A DNA stretch of 64,000 nucleotides from JALORV01 sp963724365 (GCA_963724365.1 CAVRUR010000011.1:62001-126000); one strand, 5' to 3'. Positions 7,818 through 16,704 are shown, counted from the stretch's first letter. The notes: generated by a model not told the origin, from the sequence alone. A program made the numbers and translations.

Positions 7818-9260
7818 TCAGACCCGACGCAACTGGATGTCGGCGACCATGTCGACGCCGAGCAGCGAAAACAGCGCGGCGATCATGTGATTAAGGTTGA
7901 CGAACTCCACCGTGACGCCACCCTGGCGCAGCTTGGTCAGCAGCGACAGCAGTGCGGTGGCAGTGGAAAACTCGATGCGCTTGAGGTAGGTGCAGTCGAT
8001 CGCCAGGCGCTTTTCCGTCTTGGCGGCGGTCAAAAGACGACCAAACTGCGGCTCGCCGTTGGCACGCACGGTGCCTCGCCATTGCATGCCGTCTTCCACC
8101 TCCACCGGCTTGTCGGCCGGCGTCGCGGCACGCGTCTTCAGGCTTGGCGGCGGCGGTTCCCAGGAGGGCGGCGAAACTTCATAGGTGATGCAATACTGGA
8201 TGCCGGTTTCCTCGAAGTCATGCTGGCGCTGCAGCAGGCGGAACACTTCGAGCAGCAGCATCCACGCCGCGTCGCTCTGGTCACGGCGGCCCGGTTCGAC
8301 GGCAGCGCGCAGCGGCGTGATCAGCTGGTCGGCCCCCAGCACCAGCAGTTCGTGACTGGCCCGCTTGAATGCACTGATGACCCGCAGCAGCAGTTCCGCA
8401 CCGACCAGGTCGATCTCGCGCACGCCGGAAGTATCGAGCGTAAGCGACTGGAACTGGGCTGAGTGGTTCTTCAGCTGTTCCAGCACCTTGACCACGTTCG
8501 CATCCACCGCTTCCGGCAGGCGAACGATCGGCGCACCGTCCGCTGTCTTGCCGGCGACGAGGATGCCTGCATCGTCCTTGTAATCGATCCATGCGGGCGG
8601 CGAACTCTCGAAGCGCAGCACGTACTCGATCGTCAGATTGTCAAAGCTGCCCTTGTCGCCCCGCTGCTGGAACAGTTCGAACAGCATCAGCCACGCCCGC
8701 TGGGCTGCATCGCCGAGCGAATCCGAATGAATGGCGGCGCGCAGCCCAGCTTCAGCCGGTTCGATGAGGCCGTTGGCAAACAGGATCGCCGCCTCGTCAA
8801 TGGCCGAGCCCGAACCTTCGCCGTGAAGTTCGATGGCGTTTGCGTTGCCCTGCCATTCGTCGACGGAAAGATCAAGCAGTTCCATGCCGGGATCGCGCTT
8901 GGTCGCCGTCTGTGGCGGCAAGGGCTGCTCCACCGGCTGCTGCGACAGCCGGCCGAGCGTCGAATTGGCCGCCGAATTCGAGAAAACGGGGCCACCCCCG
9001 GACGGGCGCATGAAATCGCGCGCCATTTCCGATTCGATCGCGTCGATCTTCGCCGCCGTTTCCATCGCCAGCGTGCGGGCGAGGTCCTTGTCGGGCAGCG
9101 AACTGTCGGTATTCAGCGGTTTCGGCTGGGTCGCGGCGGCGTTGCGATTGACCGGACCGGCGAGCGGGCGCGCGGTCGGCTTGGCCGCACGACTCGCGCC
9201 GCCCTTGCCGGACGACGCTTCGGCGTCCTTGGGATCTTTCTTGAAGAACGAGAAGACCAC
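7818..9260 (-). CDS. STAS-domain protein upstream of hslV
   Basis: A 480-residue cytoplasmic protein. The first 150 residues are low-complexity and polar. Two STAS-like regions follow, near 240-335 (LTLDTSGVREIDLVGAELLL) and 395-480 (LAIDCTYLKRIEFSTATALL). Both have the core DxS/Y...R.I.xxxxxxLL pattern of anti-sigma-antagonist domains. I chose the GTG at 9260 because GAAGG lies just upstream and the protein then begins VVFSFFKKDPKD. A longer reading to 9323 lacks support. Proteins of this type commonly sit beside hslVU in betaproteobacteria. The regulatory role is unknown. Confidence 0.75.
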   Translation of the reverse strand: MVFSFFKKDPKDAEASSGKGGASRAAKPTARPLAGPVNRNAAATQPKPLNTDSSLPDKDLARTLAMETAAKIDAIESEMARDFMRPSGGGPVFSNSAANSTLGRLSQQPVEQPLPPQTATKRDPGMELLDLSVDEWQGNANAIELHGEGSGSAIDEAAILFANGLIEPAEAGLRAAIHSDSLGDAAQRAWLMLFELFQQRGDKGSFDNLTIEYVLRFESSPPAWIDYKDDAGILVAGKTADGAPIVRLPEAVDANVVKVLEQLKNHSAQFQSLTLDTSGVREIDLVGAELLLRVISAFKRASHELLVLGADQLITPLRAAVEPGRRDQSDAAWMLLLEVFRLLQRQHDFEETGIQYCITYEVSPPSWEPPPPSLKTRAATPADKPVEVEDGMQWRGTVRANGEPQFGRLLTAAKTEKRLAIDCTYLKRIEFSTATALLSLLTKLRQGGVTVEFVNLNHMIAALFSLLGVDMVADIQLRRV

Positions 9261-9834
9261 GCTGCCTTCTGGTGTTGTTAGTCCGGAACTGTCGCTACTG
9301 CGCCCGTGAACCTTGTATCTCAAACTACGGCAGGCACGGCCTCAACACGAGTCAGACCCGATACCCCATACGCGCGAGCATTCCGACAAGCCGCCCGCGG
9401 GCAAGGAGTGGATTCATGATCGGGCGACCGATAGGCAACGCCGGCACGTCCGAGCCGAAGGTTCGTCCCATAGTAACAACTTTCGTTCCTGGGCAAACCG
9501 TTGATCTGGGCGACTATCCCGCCTGTCGGCTACCACGGCACCAGCCGGCCGGATTACTTTTCCGCACTGCGCCGAAGGAGGGCGGCTGGCACGTTGAGCA
9601 GCGTGCATTTGCCCGATCCAGCTGAACTGCCCAGAGAGCGCTGCTCGTCAGCCTGCAGTTCGATCGCCGACGCCCGCAGCAGTGGAGTCGTGCCGTAGCG
9701 ATGAATTGTCGAGTCTGCCGACAAAGTGGAGCAGCCCAGCAATGGCTACCGCGGAGTAGGGGGAGATCCAAGGGGGGCGGCCCCCTCTTGCATCCTCAGG
9801 AATGGATGTTTGGTGACTGACGCTTCTGTTCTGG
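9261..9834. other. 574-base gap without a recognisable gene
   Basis: Several overlapping ORFs of 60-117 codons exist here on both strands, but none has a recognisable motif, a good ribosome site or betaproteobacterial codon bias. A GC-rich hairpin (GGGGG/CCCCC near 9770-9788) and the inverted repeat at the dksA end fall inside. G+C is lower in the left half than in the flanking genes. It may hold the dksA transcript end and the STAS-hslVU promoter; I cannot place either precisely. Confidence 0.4.
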
Positions 9835-9850
9835 TCAGTCACCAAACATC
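9805..9850 (-). terminator. Perfect 17-bp inverted repeat covering the dksA stop codon
   Basis: Arms 9805-9821 and 9834-9850 are perfectly complementary with a 12-base loop. The right arm includes the last codons and stop of dksA, so the opposite strand of the left arm also spells ATG TTT GGT GAC TGA. The stem would form in the dksA mRNA end. No U-run follows, so termination is possible but not certain. Confidence 0.5.
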
Positions 9851-10734
9851 TTCTGCTTGATCTCGCGCCGTTGCTGGGCCTCGAGCGACAGCGTCGCGGT
9901 CGGCCGCGCCAGCAGGCGTGGAATCCCGATCGGATCGCCGGTTTCCTCGCAGTAGCCGTAGTCGCCCGTCTCGATGCTCGCCAGCGACTGCTGCACCTTC
10001 TTCAGCAGCTTGCGCTCACGGTCACGGGTCCGCAGTTCGAGCGCATGCTCTTCCTCGATGGTCGCGCGATCGGCGGGATCGGGCACGATGACCGTCTCAC
10101 GCAGGTGTTCGGTCGTTTCGTCCGCGTTCTGCAGCAGTTCGCGTTCCATCTGCTGAAGCCGGTGCTTGAAGAACGCCAGCTGCTGCTCATTCATGTACGC
10201 CGACTCGGACATCTTCAGCAGTTCACCCTCCGACGGCAGGCGCTTGCCGTTCACCAGCACCGGCTCCTCGCTGCGCGTGGCCGACCGGGCCAGCAGGTAC
10301 TCGTGCGCCGCGGCGAGATCCTTGGGGCTGGGCGCCGGGACGGCCTTGGCCGCAACCGGGGCGGGGGTGATCGGCACGGAGGCCGCGCTCGTGAGGGTTG
10401 AAACGCTGGGCGCACGCACGACCTTTGGCTGCCGCAGCGGCGGCCTCACCGGCGTCGGCTTGACCGCAGCCGCCACCAGCGCCTGCTTCGCTGCCGGCAC
10501 CTTCACTGCGGGCTTCGCCGGCGCCTTGGCGGCCGGTTTCGACGCCTTGACAGGGCGCGCCGACGTGACTTTCTTCAACAGCTTGCCCTTCGCGGGCGGC
10601 GCCTTCTTGGCGACGGTCTTCTTCACCGCAACCTTCTTCGCTGCAGGCTTTTTCACTGTGACCTTCTTCACTGCGGGCTTCTTGGCAGCGGTCTTGGCCG
10701 CTTTCTTGGCCGGCGCTTTCTTTGCTGCAGCCAT
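9835..10734 (-). CDS. dksA: RNA polymerase-binding factor DksA with long Lys/Ala-rich N-terminal tail
   Basis: The C-terminal 150 residues are DksA, the secondary-channel factor that works with ppGpp. They contain a coiled-coil (AFFKHRLQQMERELLQ...) and a globular end with GDYGYCEETGDPIGIPRLLA. Only one of the four zinc-finger cysteines remains, so it is a cysteine-poor form that probably binds no zinc. The first 100 residues are repeats of AKK/APAKK/VKK, like a histone H1 tail; E. coli DksA is 151 residues, this one 299. Start chosen at MAAAKKAPAKK (10734). It lies 41 bases after a COG0523 GTPase gene. Confidence 0.92.
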   Translation of the reverse strand: MAAAKKAPAKKAAKTAAKKPAVKKVTVKKPAAKKVAVKKTVAKKAPPAKGKLLKKVTSARPVKASKPAAKAPAKPAVKVPAAKQALVAAAVKPTPVRPPLRQPKVVRAPSVSTLTSAASVPITPAPVAAKAVPAPSPKDLAAAHEYLLARSATRSEEPVLVNGKRLPSEGELLKMSESAYMNEQQLAFFKHRLQQMERELLQNADETTEHLRETVIVPDPADRATIEEEHALELRTRDRERKLLKKVQQSLASIETGDYGYCEETGDPIGIPRLLARPTATLSLEAQQRREIKQKMFGD

Positions 10735-10775
10735 CTTGTGTCTACCTCGTTGAGTCTCTGATTCGGGGGCGGGAA

Positions 10776-11879
10776 TCAGCGTGCCAGGCACGCCTCAAGG
10801 CCCTTGAGTATGGTGTCCTTCGGAAGATTGCGCCCGATGAACACGATCTTGCTGGAAGGCTTTTCGTCCTTGCCCCAGGGCCGTCCGACGTCCGCTCCCA
10901 TGAGCATGTGCACGCCCTGAAAGATCATGCGACGGTTGGTCCCGTTCATGAAAAGCACGCCTTTATACCGGAGCATGTCAGGGCCGTAAACCTGAGTCAG
11001 CGCACCCATGTACTCCTCGAACTTGGCCGAGTCGAAGGGCTTGCCGGCCTGGAACACGAAGGCCTTGATCGCATCGTCGTGGTGATGGTGCGCGTGATGA
11101 TGGTCGTGGTCGTGCTCGTGATCGTGACCGCAGTGCTCGTCGTGCACATGATCGTCTCCATGCGCATGCGCATGGCCGTTGCCCGGCCGCGCCTTGGCCG
11201 CGTCGGGGTGCTCCAAGGCGAGAAACTGCGGGTCGATGTCGAGGATCGCGTTGAGGTTGAAACCGCGCAGGTCGAGCACCTCGTTCAGGGGCACCTGCCC
11301 GAAGTTCACCGGCTTGATCGGTGCGCGCGGGTTCATCCGCACGATCCGTTCGCGCAGTGAATCGACTTCACCGGCGTCGACGAGATCGGTTTTGGACAGC
11401 AGGATGCGATCGGCAAAACCGACCTGGTTCTGCGCCTCGACCTGCGCGTCCAGCGTGTCGTGCCCGTGCTTGGCATCGACAACGGTGATCACGCTGTCAA
11501 GCAGGTAATACGACGAGATGTCGTCCTCGATGAAAAAGGTCTGCGTGACCGGGCCTGGATTGGCCATGCCGGTCGTTTCGATGATCACGCGCTCGAAGTC
11601 GAGTTCCTTAGCCTCGCGCTTGCGCTTGAGGTCGGCGAGGATGCGGACGAGGTCGCCACGCACTGTGCAGCAGATGCAGCCGTTGTTCATCTCGACGATC
11701 TGCTCGGTCGTCTCGGTGACCAGCAGTTCGTTGTCGACGCCTTCGGGACCGAATTCGTTCTCGATCACTGCGATCCGGTGCCCGTGCTGCTCGGACAGGA
11801 TGCGATTCAGCAAGGTCGTCTTGCCCGCGCCGAGAAAGCCGGTCAGCACGGTCACAGGCACCAGATTTGCTTCATTCAT
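10776..11879 (-). CDS. COG0523 (CobW/ZNG-type) GTPase, metal chaperone-like, His-rich
   Basis: A 367-residue G3E GTPase. Walker A GFLGAGKTT starts at residue 14, GCICC (the CxCC metal-binding motif) lies at 67-71, and a TKxD-type guanine motif SKTDLVD follows. Around 234-268 is a stretch very rich in His and Asp (HDHEHDHDHHHAHHHHDD), then the CobW C-terminal domain. Family members move zinc or other metals to client proteins. Start MNEANLVPVT chosen over a longer version. It is directly upstream of dksA; COG0523-dksA pairing is a known theme in zinc homeostasis. I see no Zur-like palindrome in the 113 bases upstream. Confidence 0.9.
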   Translation of the reverse strand: MNEANLVPVTVLTGFLGAGKTTLLNRILSEQHGHRIAVIENEFGPEGVDNELLVTETTEQIVEMNNGCICCTVRGDLVRILADLKRKREAKELDFERVIIETTGMANPGPVTQTFFIEDDISSYYLLDSVITVVDAKHGHDTLDAQVEAQNQVGFADRILLSKTDLVDAGEVDSLRERIVRMNPRAPIKPVNFGQVPLNEVLDLRGFNLNAILDIDPQFLALEHPDAAKARPGNGHAHAHGDDHVHDEHCGHDHEHDHDHHHAHHHHDDAIKAFVFQAGKPFDSAKFEEYMGALTQVYGPDMLRYKGVLFMNGTNRRMIFQGVHMLMGADVGRPWGKDEKPSSKIVFIGRNLPKDTILKGLEACLAR

Positions 11880-11992
11880 CGGAATTTCCAGAGCCGTCGA
11901 CGCGACGCCGACGGACCTCAAAAAGAGGGGCGCTAGTGTAGAGGATCTGACATCCTCGGCGCCCGAGCCTGTCTGGGACCGCTGGCAACTCG

Positions 11993-13261
11993 CTAGGCGA
12001 CCCGAACCAGGTGCAGTCCCTTGAGGTATTCGGATTCGGGCACGGTCATCATCAGAGGATGATCGTTGCTGGAGCCCAGCCGGGCCACCATCCAGGCGTC
12101 GACACCGGCATCGATGATCGCCCCCGCGACGATCTTCTGGAACAGATCGACGTCAATCGCCCCGGAACACGAAAAAGTCAGCAGTGACCCGCCCGGGGCC
12201 AGCAGCCGCAAGGCGTTCAGATTAATGTCCTTGTAGGCACGTGCCGCGCGGTCGACGTGATGGTGGCTAGAGGCGAACTTCGGCGGATCAAGCACGATGA
12301 CGTCGAACTGGGCGCCCTCGGCCTTCAGCGCGCGCAACGCGGCGAAAACATCGGCCTCCTCCCAGCGGGCGCGGCCGGGCTCGAGTTGATTGAGGGCCAC
12401 GTGTTCGGCGCCGACGCGCAGAGCCTCCGACGACGAATCGATCGAGTGCACCGATTCGGCACCTGCTGCCAGCATGGCGATCGAGAAGCCGCCGGTGTAG
12501 CAGAAGCAGTTCAGACAGCGTGGGCCGCGGCCGGCCCGGGCGGCGCCGCGCGCCACGATGTCGCGCGCCAGGCGGCGGTTGTCGCGCTGATCGATGTAGT
12601 AGCCGGTCTTGTGGCCACGCCGGACGTCGACCAGGAAACGCAGACCGTGCTCGATCACCTCGATGTGCGCCGGCGGCTCGGACCCTCGCAGCACGCCGCT
12701 GATGGCAGGCAGTCCATCGCGCGCCCGGATGGCGCCATCGCTGCGATCGAAGACATCGCGGCAGCCCGTTGCCTGCAGCAATGCCTCGATCAGCGTGTCG
12801 CGCCAGGCCTCGACGCCCGCGGACTGGAACTGTGTGACAAGCTGATCCGCATAGCGATCGACGATAAGGCCGGGCAAGCCGTCGGCCTCGCCGAACACCA
12901 TACGCAGGGCATTGGTGTCTGCCGCCATGGTCGCGCGCCGCTGCACTGCGGCCTGTACGCGCTGCGCCAGCAACTCGGCGCTGACCGGCACTGCCTCGAC
13001 GAAACTCCAGGCGCGCGCCCGGATCGCAGACTCTGGTGAGTAGGCTGCCCAGGCAAGAAAGCGGCCGTCGGCAGCGCGGATCTCCACTGCGGCGCCGCTG
13101 GCCGGGTCACCCTCGACGCGCGCCACGGCACTGGCGTACACCCACGGATGTCGGCGCAACAAGGACTTCTCCTTGCCCGGCTTCAGCACGATGCGGTGCA
13201 CCGTCCGGCCTGTGCTCGGTGCAGACGGAGCGGCGGCGCGGGGACGATCCGACGCGCTCAT
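11993..13261 (-). CDS. rlmI: 23S rRNA cytosine-C5 methyltransferase, RlmI-like
   Basis: A 422-residue class I SAM-dependent methyltransferase. The N-terminal PUA-like domain has KSLLRRHPWVYASAV. A middle EEHEA-like domain with GLPGLIVDRYAD follows. The Rossmann domain has LNCFCYTGGFSIAMLAAGA, the catalytic DPPKFA motif and FSCSGAI. In E. coli RlmI modifies C1962 of 23S rRNA. The ATG overlaps the xerC stop by four bases, so it is translated as the last gene of the lpxL-dapF-xerC run. Confidence 0.88.
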   Translation of the reverse strand: MSASDRPRAAAPSAPSTGRTVHRIVLKPGKEKSLLRRHPWVYASAVARVEGDPASGAAVEIRAADGRFLAWAAYSPESAIRARAWSFVEAVPVSAELLAQRVQAAVQRRATMAADTNALRMVFGEADGLPGLIVDRYADQLVTQFQSAGVEAWRDTLIEALLQATGCRDVFDRSDGAIRARDGLPAISGVLRGSEPPAHIEVIEHGLRFLVDVRRGHKTGYYIDQRDNRRLARDIVARGAARAGRGPRCLNCFCYTGGFSIAMLAAGAESVHSIDSSSEALRVGAEHVALNQLEPGRARWEEADVFAALRALKAEGAQFDVIVLDPPKFASSHHHVDRAARAYKDINLNALRLLAPGGSLLTFSCSGAIDVDLFQKIVAGAIIDAGVDAWMVARLGSSNDHPLMMTVPESEYLKGLHLVRVA

Positions 13262-14187
13262 GACCTGCGCTTGGCGCGCGGATGGGCCGCGTCGTAGGCC
13301 TTGGCGAGGTGCTGCCAGTCCAGCCGCGTGTACACCTGTGTCGTCGAGATGTTGACGTGCCCGAGCAGCTCCTGCACGGCACGCAGGTCGCCACTCGACT
13401 GCAGCAGATGAGAGGCGAACGAGTGACGCAGAACGTGCGGGTGCACGTGGATGCCAAGGCCGAGACGGCGCGCCAGTTGACCCAGCCGCGACTGGACGCT
13501 GCGCGCAGTCAGGCGGCCACCGCGCGCCGAGACGAACAGCGCACGTGCATCGCAGCCCTTGACCGCGGCGCGACGCTCGATCCAGTGTGCGAGTGCCGCG
13601 CAGGCAGGCGCGCCGATAGGCACCGTGCGTGTCTTGCTGCCTTTGCCGAGTACCGTCGCCTCGCTGCTTGGAAGATCGATCCAGCTCGCAGAGCGGCGCG
13701 CGTCGCCGTCGGCCTCGAAGTGGCGCCAGTCGAGCGACACCAGTTCCGACAGGCGCAGGCCGCTCGAGTACATGAGTTCCACCAGCGCGTGATCGCGCGC
13801 CTGCAACCAGGAGTCATCCCCCGCATAAGCGGCCAGCGTCACGGCCTGGTCGGCGGTCAGGGCCTTGGGCAGCCGCTTCTCGCGCCTCGGAGGCCGGACA
13901 CCCGACGCCGGATTGGAGTCCAAAGCTCCGTGATGCGTCAGCCAGTTGAAGTACGAGCGCCACGCCGACAGGGCGCGCGCGAGCGATGCTCCCGACAGTC
14001 CGGCGCCATGCAGACGCGCAATGAAGCCGCGAATGTCGTGCGCGGACAGGAGCGCCGGGCCACGGCCGGCGGCAAGGTCGACAAGCTTTGCCAGATCACG
14101 CCTATAGGCCGCAAGCGTGTGCACCGATGCACGCCGCTGCGTCCGCATTTCGTCGAGAAAGCGCTCGATCGACGACGGCTCAACCAC
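13258..14187 (-). CDS. xerC: Tyrosine recombinase XerC
   Basis: Site-specific recombinase that with XerD resolves chromosome dimers at dif. The N-terminal SAM-like core-binding domain (to about 95) is followed by the catalytic domain: the first Arg in LMYSSGLRLSELVSL, HVLRHSFASHLL (HxxR) and LGHVNISTTQVYTRLD with the nucleophilic Tyr. The frame has no ATG near the expected start. I chose the GTG at 14187 (VVEPSSIERFL), giving 309 residues as in the family. It starts after the DUF484 stop, in the usual dapF-DUF484-xerC order. Confidence 0.92.
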   Translation of the reverse strand: MVEPSSIERFLDEMRTQRRASVHTLAAYRRDLAKLVDLAAGRGPALLSAHDIRGFIARLHGAGLSGASLARALSAWRSYFNWLTHHGALDSNPASGVRPPRREKRLPKALTADQAVTLAAYAGDDSWLQARDHALVELMYSSGLRLSELVSLDWRHFEADGDARRSASWIDLPSSEATVLGKGSKTRTVPIGAPACAALAHWIERRAAVKGCDARALFVSARGGRLTARSVQSRLGQLARRLGLGIHVHPHVLRHSFASHLLQSSGDLRAVQELLGHVNISTTQVYTRLDWQHLAKAYDAAHPRAKRRS

Positions 14188-14240
14188 CTCAGTTCCCGCC
14201 CGATCGGGTGCGACCGCGGATCGCGTCAGGGCGCTCCGGA

Positions 14241-14897
14241 TCAGCCACGAAGTCGCGCCAGTGCCGCGCTCGCCAGTTCGGCGATGCGCTCGAGAAACGC
14301 CGTCCCCATCGTGATGTGGAAGCGATCCTTGTCCGCCGATCCGAGCACCAGCAGGCCGAAGGCCACCGGGTCGGCGCCGACTCGAAGCGGCAGCATCGCC
14401 AGGCTCTGGATTGCTGCGCCTTCGTCGAACCAGGTGGCCGCCTCGAAGCCGACGTTCGATCCACAGAACGGCACGCGCATGCTGTTGGCCAGCGTAATCG
14501 TGTCTGCCGAAACCGGCCGCGCACAGACGAGCGACGTGTAAGGCGGCCTCACTGACCAGAGCCGGACTGCGCAATGCGGAACGCTGAAGACCTCCTTCAT
14601 CGCGCTCACCAGCGTCTGCGGCAAGGCAGCCGGTTCGTCCTCGAGCAGCAGCCCTCGGGTCCAGGCAACCAATCGCGCCGAAATCGCGTCGTTTTCCTGC
14701 GCGTGTCGCACCATCTCCGCGACGCGCGATTCAAGCGACCTGATGCGTTCGCGCAGCATCAGCGACTGGCGCTCCACCAGGGAAATCGCCTGGCCGTTGT
14801 GCGGGTGCGGCAGTTGCATGCCGGCGAGTAGCTCCGGATGCTGGTCAAAAAAATCGGGATGGCTTGCGAGATAGTTCGCGATGTCCTGAACTTGCAT
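14241..14897 (-). CDS. DUF484 family protein (GAF-like)
   Basis: A 218-residue protein. The N-terminal VQDIANYLASHPDFFDQHPE is the DUF484 hallmark. A coiled-coil near 40-70 (SLMLRERIRSLESRVAEMVR) and a GAF-like domain in the C-terminal two-thirds follow. In gammaproteobacteria the counterpart YigA lies between dapF and xerC, as here. No biochemical function is established for the family. Confidence 0.9.
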   Translation of the reverse strand: MQVQDIANYLASHPDFFDQHPELLAGMQLPHPHNGQAISLVERQSLMLRERIRSLESRVAEMVRHAQENDAISARLVAWTRGLLLEDEPAALPQTLVSAMKEVFSVPHCAVRLWSVRPPYTSLVCARPVSADTITLANSMRVPFCGSNVGFEAATWFDEGAAIQSLAMLPLRVGADPVAFGLLVLGSADKDRFHITMGTAFLERIAELASAALARLRG

Positions 14898-14918
14898 GGG
14901 TCTCTCTTCGCTTCTCTT

Positions 14919-15764
14919 CTAGAGATCGATCTCACCTTCGAAAACGGTCGAAGCCGGTCCGGTCATCCAGACCGGCCCGCCGGTCCACTCGATCGTCAGC
15001 GTACCGCCTCGCGCCGCGACGTTCACCGGAGAGTCGAGCCGACCGCGGCGCACCCCGGCCACCACTGCAGCGCATGCACCCGTGCCGCACGCCAGTGTCT
15101 CGCCCGCGCCGCGCTCCCAGACACGCAGCCGGATGTGGTGCCGATCGATGATCTGCATGTACCCCGCGTTGGTTCGCTGCGGGAAACGGGCATGGCCTTC
15201 GAGCTGCGGACCTTCGGTCGTGACCGGTGCCGCATCGACATCGCCGACGAGCTGCACCGCATGCGGATTGCCCATCGACAGCACCGAGCACCACGCCTCG
15301 CCCGAGGCGACTGGCAATGGCCACAGCCGGTCTTCATGTTCCTTCCGCGGTGTCAGCCCCGTGGAATCGAATGGCACGCGCGCAGGCTCGATATCCGGCA
15401 CACCCATGTCGACCGTCACTTCACCCGACGCCGCAATCCGCGGCTCGATGATTCCAGACAGCGTCTCGACACGGATCGCCGACTTGTCCGTGAGTTTCCG
15501 GTCGCGCACGAAGCGCACGAAACAGCGGGCACCGTTGCCGCACTGCTCCACCTCACCGCCGTCGCGGTTGAAGATGCGGTAACGGAAATCCACATCCGCG
15601 CGCGTCGGTGGCTCGACCACCAGGATCTGGTCGGCGCCGACGCCGAAACGGCGATCGGCCAGTCGCCGCAGCTGTTCCCGCGACAACTCGAACCGTTGCG
15701 TCGTGCCGTCGAGCATCACGAAATCGTTGCCCGCGCCCTGCATCTTGGTGAAGCGCAATTTCAT
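14919..15764 (-). CDS. dapF: Diaminopimelate epimerase
   Basis: A 281-residue enzyme converting LL- to meso-diaminopimelate for lysine and peptidoglycan synthesis. It starts MKLRFTKMQGAGNDFVMLD. The two catalytic cysteines are in QCGNGARCFVRF and ACGTGACAAVVAG. Length and both motifs are complete. It lies 21 bases upstream of the DUF484 gene; 64 bases with a palindrome separate it from the acyltransferase gene upstream. Confidence 0.96.
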   Translation of the reverse strand: MKLRFTKMQGAGNDFVMLDGTTQRFELSREQLRRLADRRFGVGADQILVVEPPTRADVDFRYRIFNRDGGEVEQCGNGARCFVRFVRDRKLTDKSAIRVETLSGIIEPRIAASGEVTVDMGVPDIEPARVPFDSTGLTPRKEHEDRLWPLPVASGEAWCSVLSMGNPHAVQLVGDVDAAPVTTEGPQLEGHARFPQRTNAGYMQIIDRHHIRLRVWERGAGETLACGTGACAAVVAGVRRGRLDSPVNVAARGGTLTIEWTGGPVWMTGPASTVFEGEIDL

Positions 15765-15787
15765 GCGTCGCGATTGTATGCGCCACT

Positions 15788-15817
15788 CACGTACGCGACC
15801 CTGAGGGTCGCGCGTGC
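15788..15817. repeat. Short palindrome related to the hslV-hslU repeat
   Basis: A perfect 7-bp arm (GCGACCC / GGGTCGC, loop TGA) flanked by GTAC on the left and CGTGCACG on the right. The flanks match those of the larger palindrome at 7109-7157. It occupies the gap between dapF and the upstream acyltransferase gene. Confidence 0.45.
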
Positions 15818-15828
15818 ACGAGCGGAGT

Positions 15829-16704
15829 TCAGTACAGACTCGCCTCTCCCTCGGGCCGCGTCTTGAAGCGCTTGTGGGTCCAGAAGTACTGCGTCGGCAG
15901 GCGCAGCACCCAGCGTTCGAGTTCCCGGTTCATGCGGGCGGTGTCTTCCTCGACCGACTCGCCGGGAAAATTCTCCCAGGGCGGTTCGAAGTGCAGGACA
16001 TACCCGTCGTCGGTCATCTCGGTGACCGCCATCACGACCCTGGCGCCGGTCATGCGCGCAATGCGCGAGACCATCGGAATCGTCGCGGCCTGGACGCCGA
16101 AAAACGGCACGAAGACCGAATTCACCGGGCCGAGATCCATGTCCGGCAGGTAATACAGGGGCAGGCCGTCCCTGACCGTGCGCACGACGCTGCGCATGTC
16201 GATGCCCTGCCGCGCCAGCAGCACGGGATCGTTGAAGCGCTGCCGGCCCTTGAGCAACCATTCATCCCACACGGGATTTTTCTGCCGCGAGTAGATCGAC
16301 ACGCCACGCGCGAGCGTGTTGAAGCGCACGCCGCCGGCGTCGAGCCCGACGAAGTGCGGTGCGATCATGATCAGCGGACGGTTGGCGGCGTCGTGCACAT
16401 GCTCCTCGCCTTCGACCTTGATGTAGTTCTCGATCGTTTGCCGGTCGGCATTCCAGAGCACGGAGTGATCAAGAGCCGCTCGGACGAGATTGCGAAAGGT
16501 CAGCTGCCCGATCCGCTCGCGCTCGGCCTCGGGCATCTCGGGAAAGCACGCCCGCAGGTTGGTCAATGTCACGCGACGCCGCGGCCGGGCCACCCACCAG
16601 AACAGATCCGACAGCACATGAGCCAGGCGCGTGCGCGCGCCCTGCGGCCAGTTGCGCGTCAGGTTGATCAGGAAGACGCCGAGGTTGGCGGCCCAGGCGT
16701 TCAT
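15829..16704 (-). CDS. Lipid A biosynthesis acyltransferase (LpxL/LpxM-type), copy 1
   Basis: A 291-residue inner-membrane-associated acyltransferase adding a secondary acyl chain to lipid A. A weak N-terminal hydrophobic segment (MNAWAANLGVFLINL) precedes the HX4D active-site motif HFVGLD, and a later PDMDLG region follows. It begins at 16704, overlapping the stop of a second acyltransferase gene by four bases. Two adjacent, coupled acyltransferase genes before dapF is a common betaproteobacterial arrangement. Which acyl chain each adds cannot be told from sequence. Confidence 0.9.
   Translation of the reverse strand: MNAWAANLGVFLINLTRNWPQGARTRLAHVLSDLFWWVARPRRRVTLTNLRACFPEMPEAERERIGQLTFRNLVRAALDHSVLWNADRQTIENYIKVEGEEHVHDAANRPLIMIAPHFVGLDAGGVRFNTLARGVSIYSRQKNPVWDEWLLKGRQRFNDPVLLARQGIDMRSVVRTVRDGLPLYYLPDMDLGPVNSVFVPFFGVQAATIPMVSRIARMTGARVVMAVTEMTDDGYVLHFEPPWENFPGESVEEDTARMNRELERWVLRLPTQYFWTHKRFKTRPEGEASLY

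Noticed and set aside
9272..9625. 117-codon plus-strand ORF in the gap before dksA
   Set aside because: No motif, unlikely composition for a protein (many Cys, Arg, Pro, Ser), no SD, and it overlaps the STAS gene start.
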